A model generated the notes under the pieces. That model was not told where the DNA came from, made no database searches, and saw only the letters and a list, made by a program, of their open reading frames with translations. Position numbers and translations under genes: made by a program. A DNA stretch of 64,000 nt from Aotearoamyces nothofagi (taxonomy: Eukaryota; Ascomycota; Leotiomycetes; Leotiales; Tympanidaceae): the NCBI GenBank assembly GCA_015345905.1, contig JADDTR010000012.1, forward strand, positions 256,578 through 320,577. The letters run 5' to 3'. Below, one piece after another: positions 46,214-56,090 of this stretch (its first letter is position 1; each line of letters starts with the position of its first letter).

Positions 46214-47357
46214 CTACATGGCTTCTTGGTACTTTCTTGCGAATGCTTGGATACCGGTACCAGTATGCATTTCAACGCTACGCTCAAGCTACGGGGTAAT
46301 GCGCGGTAACGGTGCTCTGGTTAAACAAGTCTGAAGGTTCGAGTGTAGAAGCCTTTTCACTTTACGCTTACCATCCTTTTTCCTACGACCATTTCCTTCA
46401 ACCCCTCGAGTTGGGGCGAGGTGTATCTTTCATTTCCATACTTCTATTCCATGTGAAGAATGCCCCTGCTTCTCAAAGGGTTCTCAGATAGTGCCATGCC
46501 TGACGGCTTCTTGCCATTTCGGACTTCCAGTTTCACAAGGAGACCTATTTCGGCATCGAACGGATCATCACCTCGATCGACCCTATCTATTACGCAGATC
46601 AGTTCCTAATTTCCTCATTAGACGATCGCTTTGCGTGCTTCCCGGCGTCAGTAGTTGTGTAGGGTCTTTTGCCTATTTTGCCTTATTTGAAGGATCTACA
46701 GTAAGCGCAGCAGGATCGACGCCGTAGAGACGAGAGGGATATAGAACCCTCGGGATTACAAGCTCGTACATACCACGAATTTGATACAGCCTCCCCGTTG
46801 ATCTCTATTGCAATATGCAAAACGACGCAGAATGGCAGCTGCCAAAAGCGAGTCCTAAGACATGGCGCAGGTGGCACCTAGCTCGGCGGGGAAGCGGCTG
46901 GCGAACTCTAAATCCAAGCTAAACTTCGGTTGCCCTCCGGCCGTCGTGGAGTATCTTTGTTCCCTGGGGCAGTTATAGGAACATAGTACGCTATACAGTA
47001 GTAATAGGCGATTCTAGCGAACAGACCTCTCCACCACCTGGCACATGTGCGGTTAAACAGACACGCCACCTCTCTGTGGATGGCTCCGCGAGGAGAAGTA
47101 AGTGGGGGAGTCGTTGGTGGCCAGATACCATACGGGAGACTTCTCTCCAGCACTGCACTGCACTGTACTGTACAAGGCTGCAAACGCCACCTGTTTCGTC
47201 GAGAGGCAGAGAACCCGATGAGTGTGTTCGGAGCTTTGCTGATACTGCCGTACACTACCACTCTATATCCTCTAGCACGGTGCGCACCGTATAAGCAAGG
47301 CAGGCTAAGCCATGACGCCTCTAACATAGCAAGCAAGCATGCAAGCTCGTGTGTTCT

Positions 47358-47392
47358 GTGTATACTGTATACTGTAAACTGTAAACTGTATG
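47358..47392. repeat. CTGTATA/CTGTAAA tandem repeat
   Basis: Units of 7 bp, two ending in TATA and then two in TAAA. Confidence 0.88.
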
Positions 47393-48189
47393 GCAGCTGT
47401 GAGCTTGCAGATCCAGTCCGTCACGCACATGTGCAGGCTAGGGTCCCTGCTGGAAGATGGGCGGCCGGATCTTCATCTCTCTACTGCAGACTCCCTCATG
47501 GCTGTGCTGTGCTGTGCTGTACTACCGTACTGGGCTGGATGGGAATCGCATCACGGGGCACCACGCAGCCGGAGCGATCTCCCCCAGGACTTCCGTCTTG
47601 GCAAGGTGATGCTGCGATGTCTTTTTTCTCAGCGGCACTGGCACTGGCACTGTAAGCAAGGCCAAGCGCGGAACCCGCCCCTACAGCACTGTAGATATGA
47701 GGAGCCATTGCTCAGTAGTGTCCACGCATTCTTTGCCACGCTGCCAGCCGCCTATCTGGCCGTCCGTCAGCCTGCCGTGCCTGCACCCAACTCCCCCAGC
47801 ACAGCACCAGCCCGTGCACCGCTCCCAACATCTGCCTCTCCAGCGCCACTCGAGAGAAGCCCAGTCCCGGTTCCCGTCCTACCGCCAACCTGCCTTGGCG
47901 ACCTTAACCTCACCTCCCCCCCTCCTAAAGCACCACGCCGCCCAGCGCCCAGCGCCCGCATCCCCACTCGCCAAGCCAGCCGTGGCCACCGACTGCAGCT
48001 TGGTGGCACGCCCGCGGACCGAGGACACGCTGAGGTCGAGGTCTAGAACTGGCCATGGTGCTGCGGTGCTGCTGCGCTGCTGCGATGGATACCAACCGGG
48101 CCGCGGCAGCCGTTTCAGCAGCGACGGCGACGCGGCAAAAGCAGCGAGGGGTGGGTCCCAGGCTGGCGCGGCCGTTGGGGGGCGCCGGG

Positions 48190-48220
48190 AGGAGGGAGAG
48201 AGAGAGAGAGAGAGAGAAGA
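48190..48220. repeat. (GA)n microsatellite
   Basis: About 14 GA dinucleotides within purine-rich DNA. Confidence 0.9.
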
Positions 48221-48425
48221 GGGGAAGGGAGGTGCGCAAGGCGTCGGCCGTTTACCGGAGCGGCCTCCGTCACAATTACTGGCGGCGCTCCGAGTTTGGT
48301 TTCAGGCAGAGAGGCGAGGCCGGTCCAGGCAGGAACGCCCTGTTTGGTTGCGCCCATGCACCTACCCCACTCCCAGCGGCCGGCCCTTCAGTCACCTGCC
48401 GGACAGGCAGAGTCGCAGCCTTGCG

Positions 48426-48494
48426 AAGAGCTGGGAAGAGGGGAAGGGAAGAGGGGAAGAGGGCAGAGAGGAGAGAGGAGAGGAGAGAGAAGGA
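48426..48494. repeat. Polypurine tract (GAGGGGAAG)n
   Basis: Nearly 70 bp almost all purine on the plus strand, with mixed GGGGAAGA and GGAGA units. Confidence 0.88.
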
Positions 48495-48588
48495 GCTGCT
48501 TGCGAACCCCGCCAAGAGCAGACAGGCCTATTTTACTGCGGGCTTCTTTCTCGGCCCTGTCTCTTGGGCATGCCCTCTCTGCGTTGGT

Positions 48589-48675
48589 ATGGTGTGGTGT
48601 GGTGTAGTGTGGTGTAGTGTGGTGTAGTGTAGTGTAGTGTAGTGTAGTGTAGAGTAGAGTAGAGTAGTGCAGTGC
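48589..48675. repeat. 5-bp microsatellite (GGTGT/AGTGT/AGAGT)n
   Basis: About 17 pentamers drifting from GGTGT to AGTGT to AGAGT, one of the longest simple repeats in the window. Confidence 0.93.
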
Positions 48676-49097
48676 GGGGGACTGGACCAGGGACTGGACT
48701 GGGGAGTGCATTCACGGACTGCATGGTGTTCACGGTTCGGGATAGGAAGATACTGTAGGCAGCAATAGGTATGATATACTTCCGCCAGAACTGGTGTTTG
48801 CCATCTGCATTTTCAATCCAGCCATAAGATGAGCTTTTGATTTACGCATTCCTTACGTCCATCTGGTGTTTTAGTTGGTGTACCTGTGCTGATATTTAAG
48901 AACTCTACTCTGTCCTGTCTTGACTCATGTCGAGATAAGCAGGCCGGCCATCCCAAGAGGATGGTAACAGGACTATCTAGATACCGATGCTTTGCGAGAA
49001 TACCACAATGGTATATCTATCCCAAACGCCTGCGCTATGCTTTAAATCCCTCTCTCCTTCTTAATTCATGCCGTGTCTCTTTTTCTCCACGCCATCT

Positions 49098-49888
49098 TCA
49101 AAAGGGCTTGGCGACCTTCCGACTCTCGCTCAGCCCAGTCTCGGGATCCCGATACTCCTTCCAACTGACGGGATACATGGTGTTCCCTGCTTCGCTCGTT
49201 GCCATAATAACCCCGAGGTTGTTGGATGCAGTTGATAGATAGTAGTTCGACTGGTCTCCTAGAGATATCTGTGCGAGAAGTCATTAGTCAGATACTCTCA
49301 TATATAGATTCTGTGATCTGATCCGATGTGCATCTCCTGCCTCCAGCCATCGGCGCAAAGATTAAGCAGAAAAGTAGGAAGTTTTATATGCGAGACTGCC
49401 TGAAGAAAGTAGATGCCTACCACCGTCGCTCGAACAACATCACCAGGCCTGAAGCTCTCAAATATCTTCACGCGATCCTTCTCCGTGGCCCTGACATCCT
49501 GGACTCGGATCAAGCCTTGCCACTCTCCATCCAGTACTGTCTCACCCACGACCAGAATCGCAACTTGTGCTTGCCTCGGGGTGATTCTAGTAACTTTGCA
49601 TAGCACCGTGCTTCCAACCTCTGGCAAGACCTCCTTCGCCTGCACGTTCGGTTGATCTGCGCCTACCGACCGCGTAACGGATGCTGTAGGCAGAGGACTG
49701 GGCGCTTGAGGAGTGATTTTTGTGAGTCGCTTCTGCGGCCCCACGGGCTTGGGAGGTTGTAAGGTCAATAAAGGGCCGGCGAGGGAGGAGTAGATGTGTG
49801 AGTTGTAGATGTGCGTCCCGGGGCCAGCCAGCAAGGTGCTGCCTGGTCCCAGGTCTTGCCCAGGAATTGCGATTGTGTGTGAAGGCAT
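49098..49888 (-). CDS. CSL4: Exosome complex component Csl4
   Basis: This gene encodes a predicted 212-residue cap subunit of the RNA exosome, which threads RNA toward the nucleases Rrp44 and Rrp6. Exon 1 is 49888-49421 and exon 2 is 49268-49098. The intron is 152 bp, long for this window, and joins ATV to ISLGDQSNYYLSTASNNLGV as in the family. The N-terminal domain (AIPGQDLGPG, GTHIYNSHIYSSLAGPL) is typical. The central S1 RNA-binding domain starts at GSTVLCKVTRITPRQA and includes GLIRVQDVRATE. The C-terminal zinc-ribbon-like part of animal Csl4 is reduced here to an MYPVSWKEYRDPETG segment without the metal-binding cysteines, as in several fungi. The protein ends SRKVAKPF. Confidence 0.94.
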
Positions 49889-50822
49889 TGCAGAATGGCT
49901 CGAGCTGAGTGGCCGAGATTTGTCCGCGAAGGTAGTGCAATTATGATTTTGAGGTCGACGATCGAAAATGGAGATTTGGTTCTGGCGCGGCAGAGCTAAG
50001 CTGCGTTGGGTGCTAGTGCGGGGTTGAGGCTGCTCCCGCACGTGCACGTGCACAGGTCACCGGCCGGAATGCTGTTGCGAGAAGATCATGCCATCAAATC
50101 CCGATTGAGACAGCCAGCGCTTCTAACTCCTCCATGCGGAAACTCTCCCATCCAGCAGCCTAACTCGACCCTCTGGCAAGTGGCGCTGCAGTTAGTGGGC
50201 GGTTAGCCATCACCTACCTAGGACGTGAGTGATTAGTTTGCGTGGGAGGCCCCGCGTAGGCGGTCATGCGTGCCGTCACGAGCAGGCGGGACGTCGCGAA
50301 CGCTGGAACAGCTACACCCGAGCCGGATAAGTCGCCTTTCTTTATCCGAAATACCGTGATCAAAGGTGTGATTCCGGGCCCCCTCGGGCACACGTGATTG
50401 CTTGCCTGCGCCTGGAATCGCTCGTGCAGTGCGAATTGGACGCGCGCGATGGCTCGATGGGCTCTTCGCAGTCGATAAGCTGCGCAAGTGCGATGATCCG
50501 GGGACCTGTGCAGGGCCTTGGCTGGCAACCCCACATCGCCCCGCCTCGCACCGGCCAATGACAGCCGTGCATGTCGATGACCGGATATACACCACCCATC
50601 TACTACTCAGCTACCATCCGGCTAACCCTCCTGCTGCTTGAATTCCGGTTAAAGTCCGGTATCTTCTCCCCCTCCTCGGAGCTGCCTTACCTACCTGAAC
50701 GACCCTACCTACCTATTTAAATACTCCCTTATACAGGACCCCTCAAACCCTCCTGTTTGCTATCTCTCTCTTCGTCTCTTCTACTCCCTACAGATGCGGT
50801 TGGTATCACTATCACATCCATC
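49889..50822. promoter_or_regulatory. Divergent promoter region, CSL4 and dihydroxyacetone kinase genes
   Basis: Over 900 bp between divergent starts. Two abutting CACGTG E-box palindromes occupy 50039-50050. Near the kinase side, ACCTACCTAC-like C/T/A repeats lie at about 50687-50716, followed by TATTTAAATA at 50715-50724, a TATA-like element. No gene is supported. Confidence 0.55.
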
Positions 50823-52628
50823 ATGTCTACCAGGCACTTTTTCAACGATCCGACCGAGCTGGTCAACGATGCACTTCGCTCAATCACCTTGACAAACCCC
50901 TCTGTTGCCCTGGATGCTGAGAATAGAATCCTATACCTGCGGCCTACCGATGCGCCACCCCAGGTCTCCGTCATCTCCGGTGGAGGCTCTGGCCATGAGC
51001 CTTCCTTTGGCGCATTTGTCGGCTCTGGCCTGCTCGCCGCATCAGTCGCAGGCACAATATTTGCGTCTCCTGCCGCAAAGCAGGTTCTCAAAGGTGTCAT
51101 GTCTCGAGTCGATACTCGAAAAGGCGTCTTGGTTACAGTCATGAACTACACCGGCGATGTACTGAATTTCGGGCTGGCGGTTGAGAAGGCGAAAGCAGCA
51201 GGCTTGGAAGCTGAGATGGTTGTTGTGGGCGACGATGTTGGTGTAGGAAGAGCTAAGGCAGGGAAGGTCGGAAGAAGAGGTATTGCAGGAACGGTGCTGG
51301 TATTGAAGGTTGCTGGAGCAATGGCGGCCCAGGGATACAGTCTGGTGGATGTAGCAAAAGTCGCCCAGCTGACGGCCGACAATCTCGTCAGTGTTGGAGC
51401 AAGTTTGGCTCATGTCCATGTTCCTGGAAGAGCACTACCGGACCCAAATAGCAAAGAGTCATTGGCCCATGGGGAGGTTGAAATCGGAATGGGAATTCAC
51501 AACGAGTCAGGATCTGGACGAGCTGTCGTCAATCTCCCAGATTTGGTTGGAAGGATGCTGAAGCAGTTGCTGGATTCGGAGGATAAAGATAGGGCATTTT
51601 TGAACGTCAACTCAAACGAGGTGGTCCTCCTCATCAATAACCTCGGTGGTGTTAGTGTTCTAGAGCTGGGTGGAATTACGACAGAAGTTGTTGATCAGCT
51701 TGAGAAGAACTACAACATCAAGCCTGTTCGGATCTTGGCAGGAACATACATGACAAGTCTGAATGGCCTTGGATTCAGCATCACTATTCTCAATGTGGTC
51801 AACACGAATCTGGGAGGCCCAAGCATGCTGCAGCTGCTCGATGCCCCTAGCGAGGGAGCAGGATGGTCTGCACCAATTAGAAAAGAGACGTGGGAAGCAA
51901 AATCGAGTCGGGTGAGAGATGACTCAGTGGTGGTTGATACTGAGGTTAAACCTAGCGGGCTGAAAATCGATCCTAGAGCCGCCTACCTGGCACTGAAAGC
52001 AGGACTACTGCGCATCATTGCAGCCGAGCCAGATATTACTAGATATGACACTATTGTCGGCGACGGCGATTGTGGTATCGGCCTCAAGAGAGGTGCAGAA
52101 GCTATCCTCGATGAGATGTCGGCCGTCAACGAATTGTATGGCGATGCAGTACGTGATCTTAGGAGAATAGTGCCTGTTGTTGAAAAAAATATGGATGGCA
52201 CATCAGGAGCGTTACATGCAATCTTCCTAAATTCGTTAGCGCACGCTATGCGTAAGCAACCAGCTGGAGAAGCTACACCGAAAGTCTGGGCAGCAGCTTT
52301 GAAGCAAGCATGCATCTCTTTATCGAAATATACCCCTGCGAGGCCTGGAGACCGAACTATAATAGATGCTTTATACCCATTTGTTGAGACACTCGACAGC
52401 ACAGGTGATCTTGTGCAGGCCGCGGAAGCGTCAAGGAAGGCTGCAGCAGGCACGAAAGGCATGCAAGCTAGTTTAGGCAGGGCTGTTTACGTTGGTGGTT
52501 CTGGATTTGAAGAAGTTCCTGACCCAGGAGCTTGGGGCCTGAGCGAATTCCTGCTGGGCCTTGCTGGTGTGAAGTCAACCACTCCATCGAATGGCAAACC
52601 TGTGGATTCCGATTATGAGTTAGTTTGA
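50823..52628 (+). CDS. DAK1: Dihydroxyacetone kinase
   Basis: This intronless gene encodes a predicted 601-residue ATP-dependent kinase that phosphorylates dihydroxyacetone in glycerol and methylglyoxal-related metabolism. The DhaK domain carries VISGGGSGHEPSFGAFVGSG and the block GASLAHVHVPGRALP, whose His covalently holds dihydroxyacetone. The DhaL ATP-binding domain has IVGDGDCGIGLKRGAEAIL, MDGTSGALHAIFLN and KYTPARPGDRTIIDALYPF. Aspartates in the first of these bind Mg-ATP. A linker of about 50 residues separates the domains, as in single-chain eukaryotic enzymes. The ATG at 50823 was chosen because the family begins with a short STRHFFNDP start. The stop codon lies at the start of a 41-bp tandem repeat. 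Confidence 0.96.
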   Translation: MSTRHFFNDPTELVNDALRSITLTNPSVALDAENRILYLRPTDAPPQVSVISGGGSGHEPSFGAFVGSGLLAASVAGTIFASPAAKQVLKGVMSRVDTRKGVLVTVMNYTGDVLNFGLAVEKAKAAGLEAEMVVVGDDVGVGRAKAGKVGRRGIAGTVLVLKVAGAMAAQGYSLVDVAKVAQLTADNLVSVGASLAHVHVPGRALPDPNSKESLAHGEVEIGMGIHNESGSGRAVVNLPDLVGRMLKQLLDSEDKDRAFLNVNSNEVVLLINNLGGVSVLELGGITTEVVDQLEKNYNIKPVRILAGTYMTSLNGLGFSITILNVVNTNLGGPSMLQLLDAPSEGAGWSAPIRKETWEAKSSRVRDDSVVVDTEVKPSGLKIDPRAAYLALKAGLLRIIAAEPDITRYDTIVGDGDCGIGLKRGAEAILDEMSAVNELYGDAVRDLRRIVPVVEKNMDGTSGALHAIFLNSLAHAMRKQPAGEATPKVWAAALKQACISLSKYTPARPGDRTIIDALYPFVETLDSTGDLVQAAEASRKAAAGTKGMQASLGRAVYVGGSGFEEVPDPGAWGLSEFLLGLAGVKSTTPSNGKPVDSDYELV

Positions 52629-52705
52629 GACTGAAACTATGGGTTCGACAAGAGGATAAAATAATTTGAGGCTGAAACTATGTGTTCAGCACGAGGATGG
52701 GTTCA
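52624..52705. repeat. 41-bp imperfect tandem duplication spanning the DAK stop codon
   Basis: Copy 1 is 52624-52664 and copy 2 is 52665-52705, sharing TTTGAG, CTGAAACTATG and the end GAGGAT. The dihydroxyacetone kinase stop TGA is inside the first copy. Confidence 0.9.
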
Positions 52706-52866
52706 CTAAATTCAATGGGAACTTTGAATAATCTTGTATAGTAATTTTAGTATTTAGCGAGTTTTTCAACGCCCCTTTGTCAAAACCTAGAAATCTTATG
52801 ATCGAACCGTGCCACCCTATAGACTGCCGTGATCCATCCGTAGTAAAGCATGAAGACATTGAAAGC

Positions 52867-53500
52867 TCAGCTGAGCAAAACGAGAATGACCGAGTCACCC
52901 CTCAAGAACCTGCGTGATAAAAGTATTAGCATATCGTCTTTAATGATTTCATTCTAACAAATGTCGTGTCCATAACCCTAACATTCAACCCAATATCATT
53001 ATATCGTTGCAGAGGCTTTCCACTCACATCTTGCTGATAAACCGATCCTTGTTCACTGGCCTTCCCTTCTTTCCTCCCGCCAGCCTTGGCGTTTCCGTCC
53101 ACATCTCTTTGACATTCTCCAGCACCATATTGCAATGTCTATCAAATGCCTTAACTCTCGCAAGCAGCTTTCGGTTGTTGCGACACGAGATCAAGACTTG
53201 TGCGTGGGATCGAACGGCGGTTTGGAGGATTGAGAGGGGTCCGCTAGTGAATTCGTGCTGCTCAAGCGCTGCGATTTCGTACTCACTGAGAAAAGGTTAG
53301 CTTTCTATGACATAAACACTGGGACTCAAGGTTCCCAGGATTGATTTGAGGCTGGCTGGAAAGGCGAGAGCAGAGCAAATGAAGGGTGAAAGACGCACGT
53401 GAGGTCGTTGCGTGGCTTCGCGAGCAGTTCTCTGTCAAACTGTTAGCTTTTGGTACATCAGTCGGGACTATTAAACTTACTGAATCTTTGCGTCAGCCAT
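52867..53500 (-). CDS. SMD2: Small nuclear ribonucleoprotein SmD2
   Basis: This gene encodes a predicted 117-residue Sm core protein of spliceosomal snRNPs; human SmD2 is 118. Four exons on the minus strand: 53500-53481, 53431-53399, 53285-53028 and 52909-52867, with introns of 49, 113 and 118 bp. Spliced, it begins [20 protein letters not shown]. The Sm1 motif follows as [20 protein letters not shown] and [20 protein letters not shown]. Sm2 is [13 protein letters not shown]. The segment [13 protein letters not shown] is diagnostic of D2. The first two exons are 20 and 33 nt, so the gene is more finely split than most here. It is divergent from the hydroxyisobutyryl-CoA hydrolase gene across about 260 bp. 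Confidence 0.96.
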
Positions 53501-53758
53501 GATGAAGTTCTTGGAGGGCTGTGAATGGCGTTCAAGATTTTCTCGCTGTCGCGAAGTTCAGATCAGATATCGGATGCGATCACACACTAGCGCGCTGGCT
53601 ACGGTGACCCGACTGCCGCGGCAGTCCACAACTTTTATAAAGAGATACCCGGGAAGTCCAATTGTTCATCGTTTCATCATAGCATTGTTTTCTTAATGTT
53701 TGCGCGGCCGTTTTGTAGTAGAGCAGGAGCGGCGTTTAGCTGTGTCTCCCATGCGAGA

Positions 53759-55254
53759 ATGCCTCTAAGGTCTAAGGTGATGCATTCTGCATTTGCTGGA
53801 AAGGCACAGGTTAGGTTGTCTCCTCATGCTACGTACGATATCTTGGCTAACCCGCAATGAAGATGGCTACGCAAGCCAATGAACCTGAAATATTCAGAGA
53901 ACTACCGGAAGATGAGCCAGAAGATGTACTTTTCAATAAATTATATGGTCTACGGACAATCGAACTCAATCGACCCAAGAAGCTCCACTCATTAAATGGC
54001 TCCATGATCCGAAAGATTGCACCGCGGCTGCAAGAATGGACAAAGTCGGATATGGCAAACGTTATTGTCATAAAGGGATCCGGACCAAAGGCCTTCTGCG
54101 CCGGGGGAGATGTTGCAGCTCTTGCGAAACAGAACACGGAGGGTCCTGAAGGCCAGCAGCAATCGTCGGATTACTTTGCACTTGAATACACGCTCGACCA
54201 CCTCATTGCAACGCTACAAAAGCCAGTGGTCGCATTTATGGATGGAATCACAATGGGTGGAGGAGTTGGATTGAGTGTACATGCTCCCTTCAGAATAGCC
54301 ACTGAGAGAACTGTCTTCGCTATGCCAGAGACTACTATTGGTTTTTTCCCAGACGTCGGGGCATCTTTCTTCCTACCACGGATGAATGGAGCTACCGGAA
54401 CATACCTTGCTCTTACGAGTGAGAGACTCAAGGGCGTTAATGCGTTCTACGCTGGCATTGCTACACATTATCTTCACTCTACATCTTTACCGGCACTCGA
54501 ATCTCGATTGGCGGAGCTACGGTTCAAGGATTATGATAATCTCAACACTCGCCTGGAGCTCATTGATTCAACGATTGAGGAGTTTTGTACCGGTCTTCCA
54601 CATGATGAGCCAATCCACCTTGGCGGTAACTTGCGAAAGGCCATTGACCGCTGTTTCAGCCACGACAGTGTTCCAGATATCATCAAAGCTCTCGAATCAG
54701 AGACTGGAGAAACCCAAGCATGGGCTGGAGAAACCCTGAAAACACTGCATCAGCGATCACCGACAAGTGTATACGTCGCCTTGCGGCAGATGCGTCTTGG
54801 ACGAGATTGGTCTATCAAGGAGACTTTTGAGCGCGAGCACCAGATAGCTGGGAAGTTTATGCGCCACCCCGATTTCACAGAGGGCGTCACTGCCCTTCTT
54901 ATCAGAAAGCCTGCTCCAGGAGAGCAACGCGAAGCAGCAAAGTGGAACCCAGCATCCTTGGAGGACATCAAACCAGAAGACAATATCGCCGACCCGTTCT
55001 TCCAGGTTGAAGGTCAACGTAAGTTGAAGTTATTATCAGACCGCGACTACCGCCGTTATCCACATGCTCGTTTCAGCTTGCCCACCGAAGATGAGGTTAA
55101 GAGAGTAGTGGGAAAGGGTGAGAAGACTCCAAAGGGTGTGGTAAATTACTTTGTCGAGTCCAGACTTGGAAAGCAGGGGATTAAGGAAGTGGTTGACGAG
55201 ATTGTCGCTAGAAAAACGACAAGGGAGGATGGCAAGGCAGTCTGGATTGACTAG
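53759..55254 (+). CDS. EHD3: 3-hydroxyisobutyryl-CoA hydrolase, mitochondrial (valine catabolism)
   Basis: This gene encodes a predicted 480-residue crotonase-fold thioesterase that frees 3-hydroxyisobutyrate from CoA in valine breakdown. I propose two exons, 53759-53809 and 53863-55254. The first codes MPLRSKVMHSAFAGKAQ, a basic presequence. The intron is 53 bp with a CTAAC branch point and an AAG acceptor, which is less usual than YAG. Without splicing, an in-frame ATG at 53857 inside the intron would give a 465-residue form lacking the presequence. The catalytic core has KAFCAGGDVAALAKQ, DGITMGGGVGLSVHAPF and MPETTIGFFPDVGASFFLPR, with the Glu and Asp of the family. The C-terminal SLEDIKPEDNIADPFF block is typical. 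No peroxisomal SKL-type end is present (it ends VWID). Confidence 0.93.
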
Positions 55255-56090
55255 TGGTAAGGGGTTGTGCGTATGTGCTGGTTGTATGATACGTGTGGTA
55301 TGTCATGACAGTCTAATTCTTGCGTACCGAAAGGCGTTATATATATTCATCAGTCTCAGGCATCAATATGCTGAGGCAAAGTACCACTACGAGAAAAGAA
55401 CTCGGAAATATGTTGAAGGAAATGAAAGGGATGGTCATGTGATCTGTGATAGACTGGAGCCTGCGCAGCCTGAAAGGGCCAATCTGAGTCATGCTTGACG
55501 TTAGCGCAGATACTCACAGCATCAAATTTGCCGAATATATAAAGGTCTCACAATATCCGCTGATTATTTCCATCAGGAATGCGTCTCCTGATGCTGGATT
55601 GCGCTGCCTGTCCCTCTGAACATCTCAACGGCAGTTTCGGGCTGCTACGGCGGACGATATGCCCTTGAAAGGAAAGGCTACCAAGCAAGGCTAGTATTTT
55701 ATATCCCTGCTAGTACAACGCGTCCCGATATCCAACACAGGTACAGAACTCGATTCAAGATACGTGATTCAACTCAAGAGTACTTATCCTTTACCAATTA
55801 ATGCCAACCTCACCTTAAGATTCACAGACACTCACTATACGGTCTTCGTGTCTTGGTTGTTTAATTAAATTTTAAAACTTCGTCTTCCTCTCGGTAAAGC
55901 ACAAGGATTCCAACGCGTCGATAACGCTCCATCTGTGCATAGCACGACTAGCCACAAGGATTGTTGCACGACAACATTCCACGATCTATAATACCTCAAC
56001 ACAAACCCCACTTGCTGTCATATATATGGTGAAGCTTCACGACTTATACATGACCTTGAAGCCTGGAATTGCAGCCAAGACAGGCTCGCA
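55255..56090. other. Intergenic region upstream of the SPT21-like gene
   Basis: About 830 bp with no gene. It includes the hydrolase 3' UTR and the promoter of the SPT21-like gene. An AT-rich patch (TTTAATTAAATTTTAAAAC) lies at about 55859-55877. Confidence 0.5.

Larger units (their letters stand above)
41811..49097. other. 7.3-kb gene-poor tract upstream of the bZIP gene
   Basis: I find no gene I can support in this stretch. The first 500 bp upstream of the bZIP start is its promoter and 5' UTR. Between 42.3 and 48.8 kb the sequence is of mixed composition with many short tandem repeats and TACTGTAC-type words. Long ORFs near 47.0-48.6 kb occur on both strands at once and are made of low-complexity GC-rich sequence, so they are not convincing. 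A coding-like but unrecognised minus-strand segment lies at about 45.84-46.21 kb. Confidence 0.5.

Noticed and set aside
47047-48627. Set of 190-306-codon ORFs on both strands
   Set aside because: They arise from GC-rich, purine-rich and tandemly repeated DNA that lacks stops in many frames; translations are low-complexity.
41811-49097. Transposon or virus-like element filling the gap
   Set aside because: I saw no long terminal repeats, terminal inverted repeats with target-site duplications, or reverse transcriptase, integrase, transposase or capsid motifs in any frame I read.
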